From the NCBI GenBank assembly GCA_951813615.1, contig OX638377.1, positions 2,170,001-2,234,000 of the forward strand: a stretch of 64,000 nt of DNA, read 5' to 3'. The notes under the pieces were generated by a model that saw only the letters and a list, made by a program, of their open reading frames with translations, did no database searches and had not been told where the DNA came from. The translations under genes and the position numbers were made by a program. This document shows positions 1 through 8,744 of this stretch, one piece after another. Every line of letters begins with the position of its first letter. Position 1 is the stretch's first letter. This stretch comes from an uncultured Latescibacterota bacterium. Lineage in GTDB: Bacteria > Latescibacterota > UBA2968 > UBA8231.

Positions 1-1148
1 AGGACGAGGTCTGCGCGGGGAGTTCGTATGGCAACGCTGGGCTGATCGTCCCAAGCCACAGCGTGCCGTTGGCCGAGCCGGGGGTCATCGCTCAGGGCTT
101 GCGGTGGATGTTCGACCCGGACAGTCCCTTCTACATCAAATGGCGCTGGGACCGCGACCTTATGGCTTGGCTCTGGCAGTTCCGCAAGGCCAGCACCATG
201 CGGCGAGTGCGGCAGGCCATGCCGCTGTTGCGCGATATGCACTTGGAGAGCTTTCGGCTCTATGAGGCGTTGGCCGCGGAATTGGATTTTGCCTTTGGGC
301 ACGAGGGTCGGCTCCTACTGTGCAAGACCGAGCAGGGGATGGAAAGCGTCCACGAAGAGGCCGAACTGATGCAGGAGATAGGGATAGAGGTGGAAATGAT
401 CGATGCCCAACAGGCGCAGCAGCGCGCCGAGGTCGTGGAATTGGACTGCGTGGGCGGGGCGTTTTACGCGCAAGACGCCCACTTGGACCCGGCGCGTCTT
501 GTGCGCTCTTTAGCTGCGCGCTGCGTCGAGCGCGGGGTGCAGTTAAACGAGAAAACCGAGGTTTTGGGGTTTGGCAAACAGGGGCGTCGCATCCAAGTAG
601 TCGAGACGACGCGCGGGGATTTTGCCGCTGATGAAGTCGTGTTGTGTAGCGGGGCGTGGTCGCCGGGTGTGGGTCGCGGGCTGGGCCTGTCCCTGCCAGT
701 GCAGCCGGCCAAGGGCTACAGCGTCACCGTCCACAAGCCGGATCCGTGCCCGGAGGTACCTCTGATGATGGTGGAAGCCCGCGTCGGCACCACTCCAATG
801 GGCGACAAGCTGCGCTTTGCCGGTACGCTCGAATTAGCAGGTATGGATACGTCGATCAACCGCCGCCGGGTCGCCGCGATTGTCAATGCGGTGCCGCGCT
901 ACGTACCGGCGTGGACGCCGGATGCGTTGGAGTTAATCGAGGTGTGGCGGGGCCTGCGGCCCTGTACGCCGGATGGCTTGCCCTTTTTGGGGCGGCCGCG
1001 GGACTACGACAACCTCACGGTGGCGGCCGGGCACGCCATGGTTGGGGTCTCGCTGGGGGCGGTGACCGGGACGGTGATCGCGCGCGTGGTCCAGGGGGAG
1101 GAGCCGGGTTTTGATCTGAGTTTGTGCAACGTGGACCGATTCGGATAG
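1..1148 (+). CDS. DadA-like FAD-dependent amino acid oxidoreductase (5' truncated by window edge)
   Basis: C-terminal part of a DAO-family flavoenzyme that would oxidise a D-amino or imino acid to the 2-oxo acid. The frame is open from the first base, so the start codon and the N-terminal GxGxxG FAD-binding segment lie outside the window. The first visible residues include YGNAGLIVPSHSVPLAEPG, the hallmark of D-amino-acid dehydrogenases (DadA/hydroxyproline oxidase type). Near the C-terminus WRGLRPCTPDGLPFLG and AAGHAMVGVSLGAVTG match the family's FAD-closing segment. An internal ATG at 63 is not the true start because homology continues upstream. The stop TAG (1146-1148) is 9 bases before the next start and overlaps its Shine-Dalgarno AGGAGGAG, so the two genes are probably cotranscribed. 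Substrate unknown. Confidence 0.85.
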   Translation, partial: DEVCAGSSYGNAGLIVPSHSVPLAEPGVIAQGLRWMFDPDSPFYIKWRWDRDLMAWLWQFRKASTMRRVRQAMPLLRDMHLESFRLYEALAAELDFAFGHEGRLLLCKTEQGMESVHEEAELMQEIGIEVEMIDAQQAQQRAEVVELDCVGGAFYAQDAHLDPARLVRSLAARCVERGVQLNEKTEVLGFGKQGRRIQVVETTRGDFAADEVVLCSGAWSPGVGRGLGLSLPVQPAKGYSVTVHKPDPCPEVPLMMVEARVGTTPMGDKLRFAGTLELAGMDTSINRRRVAAIVNAVPRYVPAWTPDALELIEVWRGLRPCTPDGLPFLGRPRDYDNLTVAAGHAMVGVSLGAVTGTVIARVVQGEEPGFDLSLCNVDRFG

Positions 1149-1157
1149 GAGGAGCAG

Positions 1158-2621
1158 ATGCGCTGCGCACTGGGCATTGATTTGGGCACGGGAAGCACCA
1201 AGTCCGTTCTCCTCGACGAGGTAGGCGACCTCATCGGTAGGGGGCAGGCCGAGTATCCGCTTTATAAGCCGCATCCTGGGTGGGTCGAGCAGGACCCGGA
1301 GGATTGGTGGCGAGGGCTGTGCGCGTCTGCGCGTCAGGCTATCGCCGATATTGATCCAGCGCAGGTCTCCTGTGTCGGCCTGTCAGGGCAGATCAACGGC
1401 GCGGTATTTGTCGATAGCGCCGGGCAGCCCCTACAGCGGGTGCCAATCTGGCTCGATCACCGCTCGCAAGCAGAGTGCGATTGGGCCGAGCAGCGCGCGG
1501 GTGACTTGCTGCGGGAGCGGACGCTAATGCGGTTGGGGCCGGTTAATACACTGGCGAAGGTTTTATGGGTAAAAGACCATGCGACAGATGTTTACCAGCA
1601 GAGTCGCTGGATGCTGTTGCCCAAGGATTGGCTGCGCTACCGGCTCACTGGACAGATAGCAGCAGAGGTGTCGGATGCCTCGACGACTGCAGCTTTTGAT
1701 CTGCACGATCGCCAGTGGTCCGGGGAAATTTTGGAGGCGTTGGAAGTCGATACGGGGCTGTTCCCGGACTTGGTTGATTCGCCAGAAGTGGTCGGGGCCA
1801 TAACTCAAGAAGCTGCCGAGCAGACGGGGCTGGTCGAGGGCACGCCTGTCGTCGCTGGCGGCGGGGACATGCCCTGCATGATCCTTGGCGCTGGAGTGAT
1901 TGAGCCGGGCATTATCAGCTTGGGAATCGGCACGGCGGCGCACGCCACGGCTTTTGCCGAGACGCTGGATCCACGGGCCTTTGACAAGCTCTGGCCGATG
2001 TGCCATCCCATTCCCGGCAAATACGCTTGGCTGGGTTGCTCGTTTACTGGGGGAGCCTCGCTCAAGTGGTTTAAGGAGGAATTCGGGGGCAGCTATGAAG
2101 AGTTAACCGAGGCTGCGGCTGCGGTTCCCGCTGGGGCCGAGGGGGCGTTTTTCATGCCGTGGCTTGAAGGAAGGGCCACGCCGCGTCCCGATGCCCACGC
2201 TCGCGGCGGCTTTGTCGGGCTGTCGCTGGGGCACACAAAGGGGCATCTGGTGCGGGCGGTACTGGAGGGAGTCGTCTTCGACTTGCGGCACTCGCTCGAC
2301 TGCTTTGCCGAAATCGGCTTGCCTATTGACGAATTGCGGATCGGCGAGGGCGGCTCGCACTCAGAGGTGTGGCGGCAAATCCAGGCCGATATTTTGGGGA
2401 GGGACGTGGTGCGGATCGCTACCGACGATCTATCGGCGATAGGAGCGGCGTTGTTGGCGGGCATTGGCGGCGGGCTCTATGCGGATTTTGCCACCGCCTG
2501 CCAGCGCACAGTCAAATTGGCCGAGACGGTGCGCTGCGACCGGGAGCGGGTGGAATACTACCGGCAGGCTTTTGAGCGCTACCGGGCGCTTTATCCGGCG
2601 TTGCAGGACTGGTATTCTTGA
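1158..2621 (+). CDS. FGGY-family carbohydrate kinase, xylulokinase-like
   Basis: Cytoplasmic sugar kinase of 487 residues, the usual xylulokinase length (480-500). It opens with the ATP-binding phosphate-1 motif LGIDLGTGSTKSVLLDE, followed by HPGWVEQDPEDWW and GLSGQINGAV, both typical of XylB. WLDHRS carries the expected catalytic-region Asp. GGGDMP and GEGGSHSEVWRQIQADILG are the C-terminal ATPase-fold motifs. ATG at 1158 is preceded by a strong AGGAGGAG. Family knowledge says phosphorylation of D-xylulose or another ketose or polyol. The pairing with an amino-acid-type flavoenzyme does not identify the substrate, so a polyol or ribulose kinase remains possible. Confidence 0.85.
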   Translation: MRCALGIDLGTGSTKSVLLDEVGDLIGRGQAEYPLYKPHPGWVEQDPEDWWRGLCASARQAIADIDPAQVSCVGLSGQINGAVFVDSAGQPLQRVPIWLDHRSQAECDWAEQRAGDLLRERTLMRLGPVNTLAKVLWVKDHATDVYQQSRWMLLPKDWLRYRLTGQIAAEVSDASTTAAFDLHDRQWSGEILEALEVDTGLFPDLVDSPEVVGAITQEAAEQTGLVEGTPVVAGGGDMPCMILGAGVIEPGIISLGIGTAAHATAFAETLDPRAFDKLWPMCHPIPGKYAWLGCSFTGGASLKWFKEEFGGSYEELTEAAAAVPAGAEGAFFMPWLEGRATPRPDAHARGGFVGLSLGHTKGHLVRAVLEGVVFDLRHSLDCFAEIGLPIDELRIGEGGSHSEVWRQIQADILGRDVVRIATDDLSAIGAALLAGIGGGLYADFATACQRTVKLAETVRCDRERVEYYRQAFERYRALYPALQDWYS

Positions 2622-2758
2622 TGTCCGAAAGGGAAGAGATTTCGCCGGAACACTGTGTCCAGTAAGGCTATGGACAATTGGAGCGCAAGGTAATATCGCA
2701 TGATTACGCAAATTGAGATCGGGGAGTGTTACGCGTGATATGCTTGACACTTGAGGCT

Positions 2759-2774
2759 AAAATTACGTAATTTT
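2759..2774. promoter_or_regulatory. 16-bp perfect palindrome upstream of toxin-antitoxin pair (candidate operator)
   Basis: AAAATTACGTAATTTT is a perfect palindrome lying 44 bases before the antitoxin start, in an AT-rich stretch. A consensus -35 box TTGACA is at 2744-2749, so the palindrome overlaps the expected spacer/-10 zone; no good -10 hexamer is visible at 17 bp. Antitoxins of this type usually autorepress by binding such a site. Assignment is inference from position and symmetry. Confidence 0.45.
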
Positions 2775-2817
2775 TCAAAAAAATAATACGTATAAATACA
2801 GTCCAAAGGAGGCTAAG

Positions 2818-3072
2818 GTGGCCGTTAAAAAACTGACCCTGAGTGCGCCAGAGGAAGTTATCGCCGAGACCAAGCGGATCGCAGCTAAAAAGAAAACCAG
2901 CGTTTCGGCACTTTTCGTCCGGCTTTTTCGCACGATTGACCAAGAATGCGATCCTAAAGACGCCTTAGGCCCGATTGCGCTCAGGGCGTCTGGAATCGTG
3001 AAGTTGCCAATGGACCGAGCGGAGAGCGAGTTGCTCGAAAACGCGCTTGCGGAAAAATATGGGGTGCGGTAG
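2818..3072 (+). CDS. Antitoxin of VapBC-type pair (DUF6364-like)
   Basis: Small 84-residue protein beginning KKLTLSAPEEVIAETKRIAAKKKTSVSALF, the pattern of short ribbon-helix-helix antitoxins: a basic beta strand, then a helix pair. It should bind and neutralise the PIN ribonuclease encoded next and repress the shared promoter. The start is GTG at 2818, 3-4 bases after AGGAGGC; no ATG is available. Its TAG stop shares one base with the toxin's GTG start at 3072, the usual translational coupling of such operons. The upstream 190 bases hold a palindrome and a TTGACA box but no other gene. Confidence 0.75.
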   Translation: MAVKKLTLSAPEEVIAETKRIAAKKKTSVSALFVRLFRTIDQECDPKDALGPIALRASGIVKLPMDRAESELLENALAEKYGVR

Positions 3073-3503
3073 TGATTGCGCTGGTGGATACCAATGTTCT
3101 GCTGGATGTACTCACGCGCCGCGAACCCCACTATCGAGCCTCTGCATACGTTTGGACGCTGGCCGAGCGCGGGGAGATTACGGCGTTCATTTCAGCTATT
3201 AGTTTCAACAACATTTACTACATTGTGCGAAAAGCCGAAAGCAAGACAAAGGCCGAAAAAGTATTGAAACTGTTGCGGGATACATTCGATTCGGTGGCCC
3301 CCGACGCCAAAATCATCAATCAAGCTATCGACTCCGCCTGCGACGATTTCGAGGATGCCATTCAATTTCATTCTGCCGTTCGAGTTGGAGCCCATGTTCT
3401 TATTACGCGCAATCCGAGCGACTTCCCCCAGCTAGGAGTGAGCATTGCGACGCCCGAGGAGTTTCTGCAAATATGGGCCGATCGACTCAGCGAATGCTCA
3501 TAA
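3072..3503 (+). CDS. PIN-domain ribonuclease toxin (VapC-type)
   Basis: PIN-domain protein of 143 residues, normal VapC length. The N-terminal strand LVDTNVLLDVL carries the first catalytic Asp. SFNNIYYIVRKA occupies the second-helix position. DDFEDAIQFHSA supplies the further acidic residues, and LITRNPSDF is the conserved last strand of the PIN_3 group. Expected activity is Mg-dependent cleavage of a specific RNA (tRNA or rRNA in studied VapCs) when not held by its antitoxin. The GTG start overlaps the antitoxin stop by one base. Intact and probably functional; the target cannot be read from sequence. Confidence 0.8.
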   Translation: MIALVDTNVLLDVLTRREPHYRASAYVWTLAERGEITAFISAISFNNIYYIVRKAESKTKAEKVLKLLRDTFDSVAPDAKIINQAIDSACDDFEDAIQFHSAVRVGAHVLITRNPSDFPQLGVSIATPEEFLQIWADRLSECS

Positions 3504-3574
3504 ACGCCCTACCCTCGACATAGCGACCTGATTGAGTATTTCGCCTTTACCGGGAATTTTCTTGCTGTTCATTC

Positions 3575-4798
3575 CTAACCTTCGATAAACGGCCCTTCCT
3601 CCTGCAAGCGCTTGAGGACGCGGGCGTATTCGGCTGAGCCGTCGTCGGTCCAGTACTCAAAGTTGAGACCCTGGAGGCGGCCTTCTTCAGTACCGGTCAG
3701 GCGGTTGATATTGGGGCTGCCCAAGCTGTAGGCTTTGTGGCCGCCGGCAAAGTGCACCACGCCGATGTAGTCGTACCTAGGCAGGTGGGCGCGGGCGGCG
3801 GCTTGGGTTAGGGCTTCTTCGTCCACTTCCACGCCTAGCCCCGGGCCTTCGGGCACAAGTGAAAAACCCTCGACGACTGGGATTTTTTCAGCGATGTCGG
3901 ACTCGAACTGGTCGTCTATGTTGACGATATGGGCCGAGGCCGTGGGCAGGACCGCGGCTTGGTGCAGGGTGAGGGCCTTCATCAGGGTGTTGCCGCATTG
4001 CTGGATCAGGCACTGGATATTGGCCTTGCCGTAGGCAAAACCCGAGGTCAGGGTGTCGCCGATGCGTCCGCCAATCATGTAGATATCGGCGACCCCGCGA
4101 ATCACTTCTTGGATGCCGCCCAATTGGGGGACGTGCATGACGAGGGGGATTTTGGTCTTCTCGCGCAGGGTGCGCCAGCCGTCGATATCGCTCCACACCA
4201 GCGGGTCTTCGATAAATCCGACGATTGGCGATTTTTCCAGTTCGGCGATGATGGGCAGGATTGTGCCCAAGGTGCGGTTGTGGTTGAGATCCCAGTGCAG
4301 TTTGAAGCCGGGTGGTGCTACCTTTTCCGCGGCTCGGGTCTGCGCGATGACGTCGTAGCGGGCGTCCGAGTGCATTTTGAAGACGCGGTAGCCCTGATCG
4401 ACGGCGCGCTGGATTTCGCCGGCGAAAACGTCGGGAGGGCAGGGGCGAGTCCAGGCGGCGCAGGGGACGGCGTCGCGCACTTTTTGCCCCATTAGCTTGT
4501 ACGCGGGCACGCCTACGTGCTTGGCCATCAGGTCGTAGAGCGCCATGCCCAAGGCCAGATGGAAATTGTTGAGCAGATAATCGAAAGGGTTGGTGCCGAT
4601 GAGCGCGTCGATCTCGGCTTGGGGTACGGGCCTGGGGTTGTCTTCGTAGTCGCCGTAGCCGACTAAACCATTGTCGCCGTGTACTTTAACCACTAGATGT
4701 TGATCCATGTCGTACATGCGCATACGACCGGCGTGGTTGTCGTAGCGCTGGGCTAGGGGCATGGCGATGGGGATTTGCTCGATGTGGGCGATTTTCAT
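3575..4798 (-). CDS. Enolase-superfamily (mandelate racemase/muconate lactonizing type) protein with altered metal site
   Basis: A 407-residue protein with the enolase-superfamily capping domain (residues about 1-120, beginning MKIAHIEQIPIAMP) and a TIM-barrel. In the barrel LHWDLNHN gives the first metal-ligand Asp, FIEDPL the second (Glu), and VFKMH a KxH-type catalytic Lys. The third ligand is expected as Glu after IPxxxG, but here the segment reads IPLVMHVPQLGG, with no acidic residue. The same MHV variant occurs in the protein at 35737-36843, so this is a subgroup feature rather than a sequencing error. Probable role is dehydration or isomerisation of an acid sugar, but the altered ligand makes the reaction uncertain. 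The gene is divergent from the ceramidase-like operon, with a 127-bp shared upstream region. Confidence 0.8.
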   Translation of the reverse strand: MKIAHIEQIPIAMPLAQRYDNHAGRMRMYDMDQHLVVKVHGDNGLVGYGDYEDNPRPVPQAEIDALIGTNPFDYLLNNFHLALGMALYDLMAKHVGVPAYKLMGQKVRDAVPCAAWTRPCPPDVFAGEIQRAVDQGYRVFKMHSDARYDVIAQTRAAEKVAPPGFKLHWDLNHNRTLGTILPIIAELEKSPIVGFIEDPLVWSDIDGWRTLREKTKIPLVMHVPQLGGIQEVIRGVADIYMIGGRIGDTLTSGFAYGKANIQCLIQQCGNTLMKALTLHQAAVLPTASAHIVNIDDQFESDIAEKIPVVEGFSLVPEGPGLGVEVDEEALTQAAARAHLPRYDYIGVVHFAGGHKAYSLGSPNINRLTGTEEGRLQGLNFEYWTDDGSAEYARVLKRLQEEGPFIEG

Positions 4799-4925
4799 GG
4801 GAAGCTCCTATTGGAAAAAGCACGGATTGGGTCTCCAATAATTGACTTGGGTGGTGGCCTGTCAAGGTGGTGGCCGCATATATTAGGGCACGCTGAATAC
4901 CTGCAATCACCCCGCATGAGGAGCT

Positions 4926-6212
4926 ATGATCCAACTCGCCACGTTTCAATCCGACGTTACACCGCCCCTGGGCCATCCGCTCTGTGCGGGGTGGTATCCA
5001 CCGGCCAAGGGCATCGCCGACCCATTGTCCGCCTTGGGACTGATTTTAGTGCCGGACGATCAATCGCCCATGGTCTTGTGTGCCTTGGACTGGGCTGAAT
5101 TGAGCAACGGCGATTACGACCGCTGGCGCGGGGAACTGGCTCAGGCCGTAGGTACTGAGGCCGAGCGCGTGGCCGTGCACTGCATCCACGCCCACGATAC
5201 GCCTTGGCCCGACCGCGATGCCCAGGACATTCTCGACGCCCACGGATGCCCCAATATCATCATGGCTGGCGATTGGGCCGAAAGGGTGCGGGCGCAAGCG
5301 GCACAAGTGGCGGGTGAGGCTATGACCAAGCTACGGCCCTGCACGGATATTGCGGTGGGGCAGGCCAAAGTCGAGCGGATCGCCTCCAATCGGCGGGTGA
5401 TGGGGCCAGACAGCAAGGTGGCTGGGGTGCGCTGGACTCAGTGCCGCGATCCACAAGTGCGGGACGCTCCCGAGGGTATCATCGATCCCATACTCAAGAC
5501 GATTGGCTTTTACCAAGGGGAGAGTGCTCTGGCGCTGTTGCACTACTACGCTGTCCATCCCACCAGCGAGGATGGCACCGGGCTGGTGACGCCTGAATTC
5601 GTCGGCTTGGCTCGCAACCGCCGCAGGGAGGAAAGCGGCGTGCCGCACATATACTTCACCGGCTGCGCGGGCAATGTCACCGCAGGCAAGTACAACGACG
5701 GTATAGCTGACAACCGGGCATTGTTCACCGAGCGCATCCATCGGGCTATGTTGGAGGCGGAGCAGGGCAGTACGCGGCAGCCGCTGGAGCGCGTGCGCTG
5801 GATGGTTGAGCCGGTGCGGCTGCCGCCGAGGGAGGATATGGACGAGGAAAAACTGCTGGCGCAAATCGCCTCGTCGGCCACCGGGGCCAAAGTACACAGC
5901 AAAGCCGCCCTCATGCTGACGTATCTGCGCCGCCGCGAGCGGCCCATTCCCATCACTTGTTTGCACCTCAACGACCGGGTGGCAGTGGTCCATTTGCCGG
6001 GCGAGATCTTTATCGAATACCAACTGCACGCGCAGGCGAGTCGCCCAGATGCCTTTGTCGCGGTAGCGGGATACGGGGATTTGGGGACCGGGTATATAAC
6101 CCTGGCGAGTTCTTTTGACGAGGGGGGATATGAGCCGGTGGACGCCTTTGTATCGGGGCGGTCGGAAAAGATTGTGCGTGCTGCCATTGAGAAGGTCCTG
6201 CGGGGCCCTTAA
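4926..6212 (+). CDS. Neutral/alkaline ceramidase N-domain-like protein (first of two)
   Basis: A 428-residue protein resembling the N-terminal amidase domain of neutral/alkaline non-lysosomal ceramidases. CIHAHDTPWPDRDA and HYYAVHPTSEDG supply the paired His residues of the zinc site. FTGCAGNVTAGKYND corresponds to the conserved NGCxGN-type block, and PGEIFIEYQ to the GExF motif. No signal peptide is visible, so it is probably cytoplasmic, unlike secreted ceramidases. ATG at 4926 follows GAGGAG. It is first in a four-gene run with an adjacent paralogue (24-bp gap), a SIS-like protein and an acetyltransferase. It likely hydrolyses an amide bond; ceramide itself is not demonstrated. Confidence 0.75.
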   Translation: MIQLATFQSDVTPPLGHPLCAGWYPPAKGIADPLSALGLILVPDDQSPMVLCALDWAELSNGDYDRWRGELAQAVGTEAERVAVHCIHAHDTPWPDRDAQDILDAHGCPNIIMAGDWAERVRAQAAQVAGEAMTKLRPCTDIAVGQAKVERIASNRRVMGPDSKVAGVRWTQCRDPQVRDAPEGIIDPILKTIGFYQGESALALLHYYAVHPTSEDGTGLVTPEFVGLARNRRREESGVPHIYFTGCAGNVTAGKYNDGIADNRALFTERIHRAMLEAEQGSTRQPLERVRWMVEPVRLPPREDMDEEKLLAQIASSATGAKVHSKAALMLTYLRRRERPIPITCLHLNDRVAVVHLPGEIFIEYQLHAQASRPDAFVAVAGYGDLGTGYITLASSFDEGGYEPVDAFVSGRSEKIVRAAIEKVLRGP

Positions 6213-6236
6213 CCACGAGAGCAGGAGAAAAGGATA

Positions 6237-7556
6237 ATGAACGACTTGTTGGCTGGAACCGGCGGTGCCCGGATTACTCCACCGATCGGCTGCCCCATGG
6301 GCGGGTACGGTGCCCGCGACCACGGAGCCGAGGGCGTGCACGACCACCTCAACACTCACGCCTTGTTCCTCGACGACGGCTCGACTCAGGCCGTGATCAT
6401 TGCCAACGATCTGCTCGGCATGCGGGCGGAGCAGGTCGCTCGCGTGCGAGAGCTGGTACACGCGGCGACGGGGGTGCCTGCGGACCACGTATTCCTCGCC
6501 TTTTCGCACACGCACGGTGGTCCGCTGACGTACTCTGATTTCTCGCCGCTGGAGGAACAAGTCGCCACCTATATCGACGCGGTGAGCCACTACATGGCCG
6601 GTGCCGCCCTGCAGGCAGCTACCTCGGCGGTGCCCGTGCGCTGGGGCACGGGCCGTCATCCGCTGCAGGTCGGCGTCAATCGCCGGGAGCGACAGGCGGA
6701 TGGCACGACCCGCATTGGCGTCAATCCCGACGGAGCGGTGGCACCTTGGGTCGATGCGGTGTGGTTCGAGCGCGACGACGGCGGGCCGCTGGCGGTGATC
6801 TATCAGCACGCGGCCCACGGGACCTGCCTAGTAAGCGACAACTACTTGTTCACAGCGGACTGGATCGGCCACGCCATGCAGTTGATCGAGGCCCAACTGC
6901 CGGGCGTGACGGCGCTGTTCGTCAACGGCTGTGCCGGCAATATCAACCCTCATCCGCGCGGCACCTTCGCCCTCGCCGCGCGTCACGGTACCAGAGCTGG
7001 TGACGCGGTGCTACAGACGGTGTTGGACCGAGCCGATCTGAGACGGGGTGGCCGACTGCGCTGTGCCCAGCACGCCTTTGAACTACCCCTCCAGCCCATG
7101 CCGTCGCAGCAGGAGTGCGAGCGCGAACTAGCGCAGTGGGAGCCGGCCTTTCGCAAACTCGAAGGCGAGCACCACCGGAGCTGGCAGGTCTGCCGCCACT
7201 ACTTTGCCGCAAAGGAGCGGTTCGAAGCGTGTCAGAGCGGCTCGGTGGCCACGGGGCTGCCCTTGGAGTTGCAGGTTGTGGCTTTGGACGACGTGGCCCT
7301 CATCGGCCTGCCGGGGGAGATTTTCGTCGAGACGGGGCTGGCCATTGCCGAGGCATCACCTTTCGCCTTGACCCTGCCCGTGGGGTACGCCAATGGCTCC
7401 ATCGGATACGTGCCGACGAGTGAGGAGGTGCCCTATGGAGGGTACGAGGTCCTTGATGCGAGGGCGAGCTACCAGGGACGCTTTCTGCGCGATGACGCAG
7501 ATCGGGTCCTGACCGCCGGTGCACTACAGGCACTAGAACTGGCTGCGGCAGAGTGA
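6237..7556 (+). CDS. Neutral/alkaline ceramidase N-domain-like protein (second of two)
   Basis: Paralogue of the preceding gene (439 residues) and closer to the family pattern. GGARITPPIG opens the domain, FSHTHGGP and QHAAHGT carry zinc-ligand histidines, FVNGCAGNINP is the canonical NGCAGN block, and LPGEIFVETG plus the tail YVPTSEEVPYGGYE are conserved. No signal peptide or membrane segment is present. ATG at 6237 follows AGGAGAAAAGGA. The stop overlaps the next gene's GTG start by 4 bases (GTGA), indicating one transcript. Two divergent paralogues side by side could be a heteromer or enzymes for related substrates; that is inference. Confidence 0.8.
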   Translation: MNDLLAGTGGARITPPIGCPMGGYGARDHGAEGVHDHLNTHALFLDDGSTQAVIIANDLLGMRAEQVARVRELVHAATGVPADHVFLAFSHTHGGPLTYSDFSPLEEQVATYIDAVSHYMAGAALQAATSAVPVRWGTGRHPLQVGVNRRERQADGTTRIGVNPDGAVAPWVDAVWFERDDGGPLAVIYQHAAHGTCLVSDNYLFTADWIGHAMQLIEAQLPGVTALFVNGCAGNINPHPRGTFALAARHGTRAGDAVLQTVLDRADLRRGGRLRCAQHAFELPLQPMPSQQECERELAQWEPAFRKLEGEHHRSWQVCRHYFAAKERFEACQSGSVATGLPLELQVVALDDVALIGLPGEIFVETGLAIAEASPFALTLPVGYANGSIGYVPTSEEVPYGGYEVLDARASYQGRFLRDDADRVLTAGALQALELAAAE

Positions 7557-8737
7557 ATTGCGTGGATTATCTCGCGGCACTCTTGGCAGGCATTGAGGGC
7601 CTGAGACCACGGCTGTCGGTAATCTCGGAGGCCGCCGATCAGGTTGCTGGATGCCTTGCGGCAGATGGACGGCTGCTGCTGGCCAGCGCGCGGCCGGATT
7701 TTACATCGGAGGGCTTCATTCGCTCTGGAGGGCTGATGCTGGCCGAGGAGTGGACGCCCGAGACGGCGCTGTCGCCGAATGACGTGGTAATTCTCGGTTG
7801 GTCGGGTGCCCCGCCGGACCAGGAGTTGGAGTTGTTGCGGGACCTGCGTGCCTCGGGTGCCCTGATCGTCGGCATTGGGCCGGCCTCGTGGGCTGGGGCG
7901 GATGCGCAGATGGGGGCCGACCTATTCTTGGAAAGCGCAATTTCCCTGTCAGAGGTGGTGACCGCTCCCTTTGGCGGCGAGGGCTACCCGCTGATCTCCC
8001 TGCAGAATTTGGTTGTCTTGTGGACTTTTACCGGCGAGATCGTGGCCGCCTTGACCCGGATCGGGCGGATGCCTGCCATGTATCAGAGCGTGCTGGTGGC
8101 AGGGGCGAGGGCTCGCAATGCCCGGTTTATCGGCTCGCGGTTCCACCAGACGCATCGAGTACCGGCGATTCCTTTAGGACAGGTGGGTGGGGAGTATCTG
8201 GACGAGATCGGAGCGATTTTGCGTACTCTAATTGAAGAGGAGGCGAGGGCGATTGACCGCGTCGGTGCGGTCTGTGCTCAGGTTCTCAACGATGGCGGCG
8301 TCATTCATGCGGGCATGATCTCCCACTTTCCCGTGTATCAGCACGGAGCGCCGGGCGATCCGCTGTACATGCGTCGCCTAGCGCGGCTCGATGGGGAGTC
8401 GCCGTCGGTGGCCGAACTTGAGCGCGAGTTGGAGTCAGGGGATTTGTTCTTCTTTCTCGGATACTACCGGCGGCCAACGCAAGCCTATCAAGCCGCGCGT
8501 CAGGCGGGTGCGCGGGTCGTCGAAGTGATCACCGGGGACGGATCAGACGGCCCGCCGCAGCCGGGCTACGTCATCCGGCCAAAGTGGCCCTTCGGCGATG
8601 CGGTGACGCGGGTGCCGGGGTACGACGTGGAGATCTTGCCCAGCTCCGGTATTGTGCAGGCGGCGATTTACTGGGCCGTGGTGGCGGCGATCTGGCAGGC
8701 GCTCGCCGAGCGGGCCGCGTCCACTCGTATTCTGTGA
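7553..8737 (+). CDS. SIS-fold-like protein, probable phosphosugar isomerase/binding family
   Basis: A 394-residue protein I do not recognise with certainty. The arrangement suggests two alpha/beta SIS-like lobes. The first (about 25-130) holds LLLASARPDF, NDVVILGWSGAPPDQELELLRDL and ALIVGIGPAS. The second (about 215-390) starts EYLDEIGAILRTLIEEEARAID and continues to GGVIHAGMISHFPVYQHG, resembling the helix-strand start of SIS domains, with GDLFFFLGYYRRPTQAY later. GTG start at 7553 overlaps the upstream stop by 4 bases. No signal peptide. Cotranscription with ceramidase-like genes suggests a role on an amino-sugar or sugar-phosphate product, but no function is assigned. Confidence 0.55.
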   Translation: MNCVDYLAALLAGIEGLRPRLSVISEAADQVAGCLAADGRLLLASARPDFTSEGFIRSGGLMLAEEWTPETALSPNDVVILGWSGAPPDQELELLRDLRASGALIVGIGPASWAGADAQMGADLFLESAISLSEVVTAPFGGEGYPLISLQNLVVLWTFTGEIVAALTRIGRMPAMYQSVLVAGARARNARFIGSRFHQTHRVPAIPLGQVGGEYLDEIGAILRTLIEEEARAIDRVGAVCAQVLNDGGVIHAGMISHFPVYQHGAPGDPLYMRRLARLDGESPSVAELERELESGDLFFFLGYYRRPTQAYQAARQAGARVVEVITGDGSDGPPQPGYVIRPKWPFGDAVTRVPGYDVEILPSSGIVQAAIYWAVVAAIWQALAERAASTRIL

Positions 8738-8744
8738 GGTGGAA

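Noticed and set aside
2744..2772. Complete sigma-70 promoter for the VapBC-type pair
   Set aside because: The -35 TTGACA is perfect, but the hexamer 17-18 bases later (GTAATT/TAATTT) is a poor -10, so only the palindrome is listed.
5331..6818. Long open frame (about 495 codons) on the minus strand across the two ceramidase-like genes
   Set aside because: It is the complement of two well-supported plus-strand genes, has Arg/His/Pro-rich translation without domain character, and results from the GC-rich codon pattern.
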